14,678 nucleotides of DNA from Gammaproteobacteria bacterium (GTDB lineage: Bacteria > Pseudomonadota > Gammaproteobacteria > HK1): positions 1 to 14,678 of the forward strand of contig JAJECB010000516.1 in the NCBI GenBank assembly GCA_022822245.1, written 5' to 3'. The position numbers were made by a program, and so were the translations under genes. The notes under the pieces were generated by a model. It made no database searches, was not told the DNA's origin, and worked only from the letters and a program-made list of their open reading frames with translations. Within the stretch, counting starts at the first letter, position 1. Each line of letters starts with the position of its first letter. Of this stretch, positions 9,124 to 14,678 are shown piece by piece.

Positions 9124-9847
9124 AGAGGCCGGCGACCCGCGAGCTTCGATATTCCCCGTTCTCGACGGCGAGCACGCAATCGCCCGCGTACCAGTCCGCG
9201 AGCACGATCCGGCGGCATTCCCGACCGTCCACCTCGAGGTGATGGGTCGCGGGCCGGTGGGTGTGGCCGTGGATGAGGTCGTCGGCCCGGTGCTCGCGAA
9301 GGAGCGCCTCGACCGCATCCGGCGCGACGTCGGTGATGTCGTCCGGCTTGAGGGCGGTGAGCTCGCGCGAACGATGACGAAGCTGCGCGGCCATCCGCGC
9401 GCGCTCGGCGAGGGGGAGCGCGAGGAAGGTGCGCTGCACGGCCGGGTCGCGGGCATGGGCCCGGAATGCCTGGTAGTCCTTGTCCGCGGTGCAGAGCTGG
9501 TCACCGTGGGTGAGGGCGGTGCGGCGCCCGGCGAGCTCGATCACCGTCACCTCGTCGAGCAGCGCCACCCCGGTCCGCGACGCGAACTCGCGCCCGACGA
9601 GGAAATCGTGGTTGCCGGCGGCGAAGCCGACGCGAACCCCCGCGTCGCTCAGGCGCCGGAGCTCCTCCTCCGCCGCGGGGTGGGGCGCGGTGGTGTCATC
9701 GTCGCCGAGCCACTGGTCGAACACGTCGCCGAGCAGGTAGAGGGCGCCCGCCCGGCGCGCCGGCCCCCGCGCGAGCCGGGCGAACGAGGTGAGGGACTCC
9801 GGGCGGTCGCGGTGCAGGTGGAGATCGGAGGCGAAGAGGGTCAGCAC
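9119..9847 (-). CDS. lpxH: UDP-2,3-diacylglucosamine diphosphatase LpxH
   Basis: This 242-residue calcineurin-like phosphoesterase of lipid A biosynthesis hydrolyses UDP-2,3-diacylglucosamine to lipid X and UMP at the inner membrane. The metal ligands sit at the same numbers I recall for E. coli LpxH: D8 and H10 (SDLHL), D41 (GDVFDQW), N79, H114 (THGDQLC), H195 and H197 (HGHTHRP). The downstream RIVLADW is also typical. Position 80 is His (GNHDFL), whereas E. coli and Pseudomonas LpxH have Arg (GNRDFL). The start is GTG at 9847 with only a weak GGCGG-like ribosome site; it gives the standard N-terminus. It lies downstream of the cyclophilin gene on the same strand, the arrangement known from other gammaproteobacteria, and the pair is probably cotranscribed. 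Its presence implies a Gram-negative envelope with lipid A. Confidence 0.92.
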   Translation of the reverse strand: MLTLFASDLHLHRDRPESLTSFARLARGPARRAGALYLLGDVFDQWLGDDDTTAPHPAAEEELRRLSDAGVRVGFAAGNHDFLVGREFASRTGVALLDEVTVIELAGRRTALTHGDQLCTADKDYQAFRAHARDPAVQRTFLALPLAERARMAAQLRHRSRELTALKPDDITDVAPDAVEALLREHRADDLIHGHTHRPATHHLEVDGRECRRIVLADWYAGDCVLAVENGEYRSSRVAGLS

Positions 9848-9889
9848 GGCCGCCGTGCGCCCCGTTCTCCCACGCGTTCGTTCGCGGGG

Positions 9890-9921
9890 TCCCGTCCGGC
9901 CGGGACCGCGCCGGGACGGGA
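9890..9921 (-). terminator. Hairpin just after the cyclophilin stop codon
   Basis: TCCCGTCC (9890-9897) and GGACGGGA (9914-9921) form a perfect 8-bp stem with a GC-rich loop, one base beyond the cyclophilin stop (9923-9925). It could be a weak terminator, an attenuator reducing lpxH expression, or an mRNA 3'-end stabiliser. No T-run is present. Confidence 0.4.
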
Positions 9922-9922
9922 G

Positions 9923-10525
9923 TCAGTCAACCGGGTGGACCCGCGTGTCGCGGATGACGACCGCCTCGAGCGGAACGTCCTTCGCAAAGGGACCGCCGCT
10001 TCCCGTCGGGAGCGCCGCGATTCGGTCCACCGTGTCCATCCCCTCGACCACGCGTCCGAACACCGTGTAGCCCCAGCCCCTCGCGGTCTTGCCGCGGTGG
10101 TCCAGGAAATCGTTGTCGACGACGTTGATGAAGAACTGCACGGTAGCGGAGTGCGGGTCGCGGGTGCGGGCCATGGCGATCGTTCCCCGGCCGTTCGACT
10201 CCGCCCGGTCGGCCTGGTTGCGGATCGGCGCCCGAGTGGGGCGCTCGCGAAACCCCCTGGTGTATCCCCCGCCCTGGATCATGAACCCCGGGATCACCCG
10301 GTGAAAGACGGTCCCCCGGTAGAATCCGTCCCGGACGTAGCGGAGGAAGTTCTCGACGGTACCGGGTACGGACGATCGGTCGAGCTCCAGCACGAAGGAG
10401 CCTTGCGTGGTCTCGAACGTGACCCGCGGCCCGCCGGCCGCCCCCGCAACGCCCCCGGCGAGGCACGACAGCGTGAGCAGGGCGAGGGCGAGGGTCGGTG
10501 CGCCGAAGGTTCTGGTCCTGAACAT
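9923..10525 (-). CDS. Exported cyclophilin-type peptidyl-prolyl cis-trans isomerase
   Basis: This 200-residue cyclophilin catalyses cis-trans isomerisation of Xaa-Pro bonds. The catalytic-core signature FHRVIPGFMIQGG is at 74-86, followed by QFFINVVDN (130-138) and WGYTVFGRVVEGMD (151-164). The N-terminus has a signal peptide: basic RTR at 3-5, a hydrophobic run from about 11 to 28, and Ala-rich candidate cleavage around residues 28-30. It is therefore probably periplasmic (PpiA-like), although the gene occupies the position held by cytoplasmic ppiB beside lpxH in E. coli. The TLSC within the hydrophobic run is not a good lipobox. I chose the ATG at 10525; a GTG at 10561 would add 12 residues before the signal peptide and is less likely. 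The ribosome site is weak (TTGGAA). Confidence 0.9.
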   Translation of the reverse strand: MFRTRTFGAPTLALALLTLSCLAGGVAGAAGGPRVTFETTQGSFVLELDRSSVPGTVENFLRYVRDGFYRGTVFHRVIPGFMIQGGGYTRGFRERPTRAPIRNQADRAESNGRGTIAMARTRDPHSATVQFFINVVDNDFLDHRGKTARGWGYTVFGRVVEGMDTVDRIAALPTGSGGPFAKDVPLEAVVIRDTRVHPVD

Positions 10526-10573
10526 ATTCCAATCGAATTTCTTGAGCAGGGTAGGTGACACGGTTCGCGCGGC

Positions 10574-10579
10574 ATTCTA
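10574..10579 (-). promoter_or_regulatory. Candidate -10 element of the cyclophilin-lpxH transcript
   Basis: TAGAAT on the minus strand matches the -10 consensus at five of six bases, about 50 nt upstream of the cyclophilin start codon and next to a GC-rich discriminator. No convincing -35 hexamer lies 16-18 bp upstream, so activation or another sigma factor may be involved. The rest of 10586-10752 holds no gene and contains the leader hairpin of the STAS gene. Confidence 0.35.
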
Positions 10580-10685
10580 CACTTCGCGCCCGGCCCGCCC
10601 ACATGGCGGGTCCCCGCGCCGGGACCGGCCGGAAACGATCCCCGATGGACAGTCGAACGGCGGGTGTCATAGGATCGGGCTATCG

Positions 10686-10729
10686 TTGCCGCGCGCCCGC
10701 CCGCCGGGTCGGCGGACGGGGGCCGGCAA
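10686..10729 (+). promoter_or_regulatory. Strong leader hairpin upstream of the STAS gene
   Basis: The outer arms TTGCCG (10686-10691) and CGGCAA (10724-10729) enclose an inner stem, CCCG-C-CCGCCG (10696-10706) paired with CGGCGG-A-CGGG (10710-10720), with one mismatch and a GGT loop. It ends 23 nt before the STAS ATG (10753), so in the mRNA it would form a stable structure just upstream of the ribosome site. It could control translation or end a short leader transcript. It is not followed by a T-run. Confidence 0.42.
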
Positions 10730-10752
10730 CCGCACCAACAGGTAGCAGAAAC

Positions 10753-11088
10753 ATGGAACTCAGCGGCGAACGTGCTGGCGATATCCTCGTCCTCACCCCC
10801 GAGGGCCGGATTGATGGATCGAACTCGGCGGACTTTCAGTCGGCGGTGATGGAACGGATCGACGAGGGGAGCGAGTCGATCCTCCTCGACTTCGCCGGCA
10901 TCAGCTACATCAGCAGCGCGGGACTTCGCGCGGTGCTGATCCTGGCGAAGAAACTGAACCAGGTGAACGGGAGGTTCGCGCTCTGCTCGATGCAGCAGTC
11001 GGTCCAGAGCGTGTTCGAAGTCAGCGGCTTCGTGAAGATCATCGACGTGCACCCGGACCGCGACGAAGCGCTCGCGGCGATGCAGTAG
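10753..11088 (+). CDS. STAS-domain protein, anti-sigma factor antagonist-like
   Basis: This 111-residue protein consists of one STAS domain of the SpoIIAA/RsbV type. These bind or release an anti-sigma factor or other switch kinase depending on phosphorylation of a serine. LLDFAGISYISSAGLRAVL (44-62) is the family core. Aligning ISSAGL with MDSSGL of SpoIIAA makes S55 the likely phosphorylated residue, so it should be switchable rather than degenerate. No anti-sigma kinase or PP2C phosphatase gene is visible in the window. The ATG at 10753 has a weak AGGTAG ribosome site nine or so bases upstream and lies after a strong hairpin. The GPP34 gene starts 53 bp later on the same strand, and the two are likely cotranscribed. 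Other STAS roles (chemotaxis-like or lipid/ABC-associated) remain possible. Confidence 0.85.
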   Translation: MELSGERAGDILVLTPEGRIDGSNSADFQSAVMERIDEGSESILLDFAGISYISSAGLRAVLILAKKLNQVNGRFALCSMQQSVQSVFEVSGFVKIIDVHPDRDEALAAMQ

Positions 11089-11141
11089 CCGGGGCTCCTC
11101 GGGCTCCCGCCGGCGCGGCGAATCCGCCGGTCGCCCCCGTC

Positions 11142-11789
11142 ATGCTCACAATCTCCGAGGAAGTCCTTCTCCTCTTTCTCGACGACGAGAAGGGGACCTT
11201 CATCCGCGGTCCCGACATCCACGTCGAGCTCGCGATGAGCGGGGCCGTGCTCATGGACCTCGCGCTCGCCAACCGGATCGACACCGACCCCGAGCGGCTG
11301 TTCGTCGTCGATCAGTCGTCGATGGGCGACGAGGTCCTCGACCGCCTCCTCGCCCGAATCGCGGCTTCGGAGCAGGAACGTTCGACCGAGTACTGGTTGA
11401 ACTGGATCCGCGAGGACGTGCCCGAGATCATGGGCCACTTCATCGACCGGCTCGTGGACCGGGGGATCCTCCGGCGGATGGAGGAGAAGATCCTCTGGGT
11501 GTTCGAGACGAGGCGCTACCCGGTCATCGACGATCGGGAGGAGCGCGAGGTCAAGCGCCGCATCACGAGCGTCCTGTTCAGCGACGAGATCCCCGATCCC
11601 CGCGACATCGTCATCATCGGGATCGTCAACGCCTGCGATCTCCTTGAAGTCATCCTCCATCACCGGGAGGTCGAAAAGGTGCGCGAGCGCGCCGAGCAGA
11701 TTGCCAGGATGGATTTCATCGGCCAGGCCGTCAACAGCACCATCAGCGACGTCCGGGCCTCGATTCTCTCCATGATCTCGACCATGTAG
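11142..11789 (+). CDS. GPP34 (GOLPH3/VPS74-like) family protein
   Basis: This 215-residue protein matches the GPP34 family (PF05719), whose eukaryotic members GOLPH3/Vps74 are PI4P-binding adaptors on Golgi membranes; bacterial members have no established role. By eye, blocks align in order with human GOLPH3: SGAVLMDLALANRI (33-46), SSMGDEVLDRLL (59-70), STEYWLNWIRED (81-92), IDRLVDRGIL (101-110), RYPVID (125-130), and PDPRDIVIIGIVNACDLLEVIL (151-172). The Arg of the human SGLRG block, part of the PI4P site as I recall, is Ser here (S33). The helix that carries the two further PI4P-binding Arg residues reads DVPEIMGHF. PI4P binding is therefore not expected. There is no signal peptide or clear transmembrane helix. 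The ATG at 11142 lacks a good ribosome site, suggesting coupling to the STAS gene upstream. Family assignment is strong; function is unknown. Confidence 0.85.
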   Translation: MLTISEEVLLLFLDDEKGTFIRGPDIHVELAMSGAVLMDLALANRIDTDPERLFVVDQSSMGDEVLDRLLARIAASEQERSTEYWLNWIREDVPEIMGHFIDRLVDRGILRRMEEKILWVFETRRYPVIDDREEREVKRRITSVLFSDEIPDPRDIVIIGIVNACDLLEVILHHREVEKVRERAEQIARMDFIGQAVNSTISDVRASILSMISTM

Positions 11790-11797
11790 CGGCGCGG

Positions 11798-11814
11798 CCC
11801 GCCGTTCGGGCGGG
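11798..11814 (+). terminator. GC hairpin between the GPP34 gene and cysS
   Basis: CCCGCC (11798-11803) and GGCGGG (11809-11814) form a 6-bp stem over a GTTCG loop, nine bases after the GPP34 stop and just before the cysS ribosome site. There is no T-run, so it may only partly separate expression of the two genes. Confidence 0.35.
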
Positions 11815-11837
11815 AGCGCGATCCGGGGAACCGGACG

Positions 11838-13328
11838 GTGCTGCACATCCACAACACCCTCACGCGACGCAAGGAACCGTTCCGCCCGCTTCGTGAAGGC
11901 CGGGTCGGGATGTACGTCTGCGGCATGACCGTCTACGACTACTGCCATCTCGGACACGCCCGGATGCTCCTCGTGTTCGACGTGGTGGCGCGGTACCTTC
12001 GCGATCGCGGGTACCGGCTGACGTACGTCCGCAACATCACGGACATCGACGACAAGATCATCGCGCGGGCCAACGAGAACGACGAACCCTTCGAGGCGGT
12101 GACGGAGCGGTTCATCGCCGCGATGCACGAAGACTGCGAGGCGCTCGGGATCCTGCCCCCGGACCGGGAGCCCCGGGCCACCGAATACGTCGGCAGCATG
12201 CTCGACCTCATCGCGGACCTCGAGGACAAGGGCTATGCCTACCTCGCCGACGGGGGAGACGTGTGCTTCCGTGTCGACCGCTTTCCGGAGTACGGGAAGC
12301 TCTCGGGGAACCGGGTGGAGGCGCTGCGTGCCGGGGCCCGGGTCGAGGTGGACGAGAGCAAGGCCTCGGCGGCGGACTTCGTGCTGTGGAAGGCGGCGAA
12401 GCCGGGAGAGCCCTCCTGGCCCTCGCCCTGGGGCCCGGGCCGGCCGGGCTGGCACATCGAGTGCTCCGCGATGTCGATGGCGAACCTCGGCGAGGAGTTC
12501 GACATCCACGGCGGGGGTGCCGACCTCGTGTTTCCCCACCACGAGTGCGAGATCGCCCAGTCCGAGGCGAGCACCGGGCGGCGCTTCGCGAACGTCTGGA
12601 TGCACAACGCGTTCGTGCGCATCGACGGCGACAAGATGTCCAAGTCGCTCGGCAACTTCTTCACCATCCGGGACATCCTCGCCCGGCACTCCGGCGAGGC
12701 GGTCCGCTACTACCTGCTGACGAGCCACTACCGGAGCCCGCTCAATCACTCGCCGGAGCGCCTCGAGGAGGCGGAGCAGTCGCTGCGCCGTCTCTATGGC
12801 GCGCTCCGCGGCCTCCCGGGCGTGCCGGATGCGCCGGATGCGTCGGACGGGCCGGACGGGGAGCGGGGCGGGGAGGCGGGCACGGTCCTCGAGGACCGGT
12901 TCCACAAGGCGATGGACGACGACTTCAACACCCCCGAGGCGCTCGCGGCGCTGCACGAGCTCGCGACGGAGGTGAACCGCCGCCGGTCCCGGGACCAGCG
13001 GGCGGCTGCGGCCGCAGCCGCGGTGCTGCGGCGCGCCGGTTCGGTGCTGGGGCTCCTCGGGGCGGATCCGGACGCGGTGTTCCAGGCGCCTCTTGCCGGC
13101 GCGGGAAGGAGCGGAGCGGCCGAGCTCGCAGGCACGCTCTCGGCGTCCCCCCCGTCCTCCTCCGCGGAGCTTCCGCCGGACGAGATCGAGCGGCGCATCG
13201 CGGCGCGGGCGGCCGCCCGGCGGACGAAGGACTTCGGGGAGGCGGACCGGATCCGCGACGAGCTGGCGGCGGCCCGGATCGTGCTCGAGGACGGCCCCGG
13301 GGGAACCACATGGCGGCGTTCGGCATGA
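11838..13328 (+). CDS. cysS: Cysteinyl-tRNA synthetase
   Basis: This 496-residue class I aminoacyl-tRNA synthetase charges tRNA-Cys. The HIGH motif is HLGH (37-40) and KMSKS is at 266-270. The zinc ligands C28, C209, H234 and E238 fall at the same numbers as I recall in E. coli CysRS. The start is GTG at 11838, preceded by a GGGGAA ribosome site. It is somewhat longer than the E. coli enzyme (461). The extra length lies in a Pro/Asp/Gly-rich loop around 327-348, made by a short tandem repeat, and an Ala/Ser/Pro-rich segment around 418-447 before the conserved C-terminal helical part ([18 protein letters not shown]). It stands in the classic lpxH-ppi/cysS neighbourhood and is followed by two tRNA genes. 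Function is expected to be normal. Confidence 0.95.
   Translation: MLHIHNTLTRRKEPFRPLREGRVGMYVCGMTVYDYCHLGHARMLLVFDVVARYLRDRGYRLTYVRNITDIDDKIIARANENDEPFEAVTERFIAAMHEDCEALGILPPDREPRATEYVGSMLDLIADLEDKGYAYLADGGDVCFRVDRFPEYGKLSGNRVEALRAGARVEVDESKASAADFVLWKAAKPGEPSWPSPWGPGRPGWHIECSAMSMANLGEEFDIHGGGADLVFPHHECEIAQSEASTGRRFANVWMHNAFVRIDGDKMSKSLGNFFTIRDILARHSGEAVRYYLLTSHYRSPLNHSPERLEEAEQSLRRLYGALRGLPGVPDAPDASDGPDGERGGEAGTVLEDRFHKAMDDDFNTPEALAALHELATEVNRRRSRDQRAAAAAAAVLRRAGSVLGLLGADPDAVFQAPLAGAGRSGAAELAGTLSASPPSSSAELPPDEIERRIAARAAARRTKDFGEADRIRDELAAARIVLEDGPGGTTWRRSA
12824..12859 (+). repeat. Tandem 9-bp repeat within cysS (four units)
   Basis: GCCGGATGC occurs twice (12824-12832 and 12833-12841), followed by the variants GTCGGACGG (12842-12850) and GCCGGACGG (12851-12859). 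It keeps the reading frame and encodes [12 protein letters not shown] in a linker of CysRS. Such slippage-prone units can vary between strains without breaking the enzyme. Confidence 0.7.
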
Positions 13329-13334
13329 TTCCGC

Positions 13335-13361
13335 TATCATGCCGCCGCGCCGGCGGCGGAA
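13335..13361 (+). promoter_or_regulatory. Candidate tRNA promoter -10 element with GC-rich discriminator and hairpin
   Basis: TATCAT (13335-13340) matches the -10 consensus at four of six bases and is followed by a GCCGCCGC-type discriminator, as expected for stable-RNA promoters under stringent control. It lies 33 bp before tRNA-Pro. No clear -35 hexamer is visible. The same segment can fold: TTCCG (13329-13333) pairs with CGGAA (13357-13361) around CCGCCG/CGGCGG (13342-13347 and 13351-13356), which might instead be the cysS terminator. Confidence 0.35.
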
Positions 13362-13373
13362 GGCGTGCGGCGG

Positions 13374-13450
<77 letters not shown>

Positions 13451-13456
13451 TTCCAC

Positions 13457-13476
13457 CCGGCCCCGACGGGGGCCGG
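13457..13476 (+). terminator. Perfect GC hairpin between the two tRNA genes
   Basis: CCGGCCCC (13457-13464) and GGGGCCGG (13469-13476) form an 8-bp stem with a GACG loop six bases after tRNA-Pro. It may be a partial terminator or a processing signal separating the tRNAs. No T-run follows. Confidence 0.4.
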
Positions 13477-13513
13477 AGAATCCGGCCCGCGCCGCCTCGG
13501 TCGCCGGAGTCGA

Positions 13514-13590
13514 GCGCCCGTAGCTCAGCCGGATAGAGCACTTGATTCCTAATCAAGGGGTCGCAGGTTCGAGTCCTGCCGGGCGCGCCA
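13514..13590 (+). tRNA. tRNA-Arg (anticodon CCU)
   Basis: This is a 77-nt cloverleaf with encoded CCA. The acceptor GCGCCCG (13514-13520) pairs with CGGGCGC (13580-13586), followed by discriminator G and CCA (13588-13590). The anticodon stem CTTGA/TCAAG encloses TTCCTAA, giving CCT at 13548-13550; it reads the rare AGG codon. The T arm is GCAGG-TTCGAGT-CCTGC. This tRNA species (argW in E. coli) is a frequent attachment site for phages and islands, and the sequence character changes right after it. Confidence 0.97.
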
Positions 13591-13626
13591 ACTACATCAA
13601 CAGGTTAGACGGCAATTTGAGCGGCT

Positions 13627-13646
13627 CCGACGCGACGATGCGTCGG
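13627..13646 (+). terminator. Hairpin downstream of tRNA-Arg
   Basis: CCGACGC (13627-13633) and GCGTCGG (13640-13646) form a perfect 7-bp stem with a GACGAT loop, 37 nt after tRNA-Arg. It is the best candidate for ending the tRNA transcript. The rest of 13591-13732 is less GC-rich at first and holds no gene I can recognise. One frame (13592-13712) is open for about 40 codons without a start. Confidence 0.4.
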
Positions 13647-13732
13647 CGTATCATCGCTATGTCACCCGCACCGGAGTGGAACTCCCGGAGCCGGACAGGC
13701 GGCTTGAGATGACTTGACCGGAGCGCCCGGCC

Positions 13733-14578
13733 CTAAGCGGGCGCAGGCGCGCCTGGGACGGGGAGCGTCGGGATGCGGTTCACGTCCTTGTAGAGCAGGT
13801 AGCGAAACTGCCCGGGCCCGCCGGCATAGCAGGCCTGCGGGCAGAAGGCGCGCAGCCACATGTAGTCGCCGGCCTCGACCTCCACCCAGTCCTGGTTGAG
13901 CCGGTACACCGCCTTGCCCTCCAGCACGTAGAGCCCGTGTTCCATGACGTGGGTCTCGGCGAAGGGAATCGATCCTCCCGGCTGGAAGGTCACGATGTTC
14001 ACGTGCATGTCGTGGCGCAGGTCGCCCGAGTCCACGAAGCGCGTCGTCGCCCAGGCGTCGTCCGTGTCCGGCATCGGCACCGGCGCGACGTCGCGGTCGG
14101 AGGTCACGAAGCACTCGGGCGCGTCGACACCTTCCAGGGGCTGATACGCCTTACGAATCCAGTGGAAACAGGCGGGCTCCCTGCCCGCGTTCGCGACCGT
14201 CCAGCGCGTGCCAGGCGCCACGTAGGCATAGCCGCCGGGCGAGAGCGTGTGTTCGGCATTGTCGAGCGTAAGCTGCACTTCACCGGCCATGACGAAGAGC
14301 ACGCATTCGACGTGGCCGCCCGGCTCGGGCCGCTCGCTGCCGCCGCCCGGCTCGAGCTCGACGATCGATTGGGAAAAGGTTGTCGCGAAGCCCGCGACCG
14401 GTCGCGACAGCACCCAGGCCCGCGTGCCATTCCAGTGCGGGAAGGAGCTGGTGACGATGTCGCGCAGCACGCCGCGCGGAATGACCGTGTACGCCTCGGT
14501 GATCACGGCGCGGCCGGTCAGCAGCGTCTGCTGCGGCGGAAGGCCGGCCACCGGCGTGAAGTAGCGGCGCGCGCTCAT
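13733..14578 (-). CDS. allE: (S)-ureidoglycine aminohydrolase (bicupin)
   Basis: This 281-residue enzyme of allantoin/ureide catabolism converts (S)-ureidoglycine (from allantoate) to (S)-ureidoglycolate and ammonia, using Mn2+. Two cupin halves are visible: the first around HVECVLFVMAGEV and LSPGGYAYVAPG, the second with the metal site FAETHVMEHGLYVLEG (E, H, H) and the later Gln in FCPQACYAGG, matching the Glu/His/His/Gln set of plant UGlyAH. The family-typical N-terminus (ITEAYTVIPRGVLRDIVTS) follows MSARRYFTP, so I chose the ATG at 14578; an in-frame GTG at 14614 would add 12 residues that do not look like the family. A 10-codon frame upstream overlaps this ATG by ATGA, so translation may be coupled. 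Glycine codons are mostly GGC, while fadD and hrpA favour GGG, suggesting a different origin or expression history. Confidence 0.9.
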   Translation of the reverse strand: MSARRYFTPVAGLPPQQTLLTGRAVITEAYTVIPRGVLRDIVTSSFPHWNGTRAWVLSRPVAGFATTFSQSIVELEPGGGSERPEPGGHVECVLFVMAGEVQLTLDNAEHTLSPGGYAYVAPGTRWTVANAGREPACFHWIRKAYQPLEGVDAPECFVTSDRDVAPVPMPDTDDAWATTRFVDSGDLRHDMHVNIVTFQPGGSIPFAETHVMEHGLYVLEGKAVYRLNQDWVEVEAGDYMWLRAFCPQACYAGGPGQFRYLLYKDVNRIPTLPVPGAPAPA

Positions 14579-14607
14579 CGGCCGGCCAGGTCGTGCCGAA
14601 TGCTCAT
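14575..14607 (-). other. Possible 10-codon leader ORF overlapping the ureidoglycine aminohydrolase start
   Basis: An ATG at 14607 lies five bases after GGAAGG and near a GGAGG, the best ribosome site here. It encodes MSIRHDLAGR and stops at TGA (14577-14575), overlapping the aminohydrolase ATG by ATGA. The CGATGAGC around each start is repeated about 30 bp apart. It may be a coupling leader, a small duplication, or the remnant of a frameshifted gene start. There is no evidence that the peptide has a function. Confidence 0.3.
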
Positions 14608-14678
14608 CGCGCACCTTCCTCCTTCGACGTTGCCGCGCCGCGCTTGGCCGCGTACCCGAGAACGACAGTGCATCCGCT
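14604..14678 (-). CDS. C-terminal end of an unidentified upstream gene, partial
   Basis: From the right edge a minus-strand frame is open for 24 codons and ends at TGA (14606-14604), overlapping the next ATG by ATGA, a common operon arrangement. It ends in the basic/acidic AAKRGAATSKEEGAR. It could be the tail of a permease or enzyme of the ureide operon, but too little is visible to name it, and chance openness is possible in GC-rich DNA. Confidence 0.3.
   Translation of the reverse strand, partial: SGCTVVLGYAAKRGAATSKEEGAR

Noticed and set aside
9239..10558. Plus-strand open frame of 439 codons opposite lpxH and the cyclophilin gene
   Set aside because: It is antisense to two clearly identified genes and has a repetitive Gly/Arg/Val/Glu-rich translation.

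Overview
The window is about 70% GC (by eye) and almost fully coding. It looks like a chromosome segment from a high-GC Gammaproteobacterium, possibly near Chromatiales/Ectothiorhodospiraceae. The reasons are an HrpA-type helicase, a FadD acyl-CoA synthetase, and the lpxH-cyclophilin / cysS neighbourhood, which is conserved in gammaproteobacteria. The lineage is an inference, because no rRNA or other marker is present.

Layout. (1) Positions 2-3832 hold hrpA, missing only its extreme N-terminus. Its stop codon lies in one arm of a long inverted repeat (3814-3898). (2) Positions 3931-6498, minus strand, hold a probable operon of an AlkK-like acyl-CoA ligase followed by an AHL-lactonase-like metallo-beta-lactamase-fold hydrolase. 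This diverges from fadD (6745-8403) across a 246-bp region containing promoter-like boxes for both directions. (3) Positions 8588-9091 hold a small cysteine-dioxygenase-like cupin. It converges on lpxH, and the two stop codons sit in opposite arms of one hairpin. (4) Positions 9119-10525, minus strand, hold lpxH and an exported cyclophilin. Running the other way are a STAS anti-sigma antagonist-like protein, a GPP34 (GOLPH3-family) protein and cysS. In enterobacteria ppiB and cysS are direct neighbours, so the STAS and GPP34 genes look like a lineage-specific insertion. (5) tRNA-Pro(UGG) and tRNA-Arg(CCU) follow cysS. (6) Beyond tRNA-Arg the base and codon use changes. A minus-strand (S)-ureidoglycine aminohydrolase of allantoin catabolism follows, with the end of another gene at the window edge. 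This may be the start of an acquired segment.

Functional threads are RNA helicase activity, fatty-acid activation (two different acyl-CoA synthetase subfamilies plus a lactonase-like enzyme), lipid A synthesis and envelope protein folding, translation (cysS and two tRNAs), and purine/ureide nitrogen salvage. The most unusual item is the GPP34 protein next to a single-domain STAS protein: a bacterial homologue of a eukaryotic Golgi membrane-trafficking adaptor, placed beside a likely partner-switch regulator. I saw no CRISPR array, intact transposase or prophage genes. There is no gene-free stretch longer than 300 bases.
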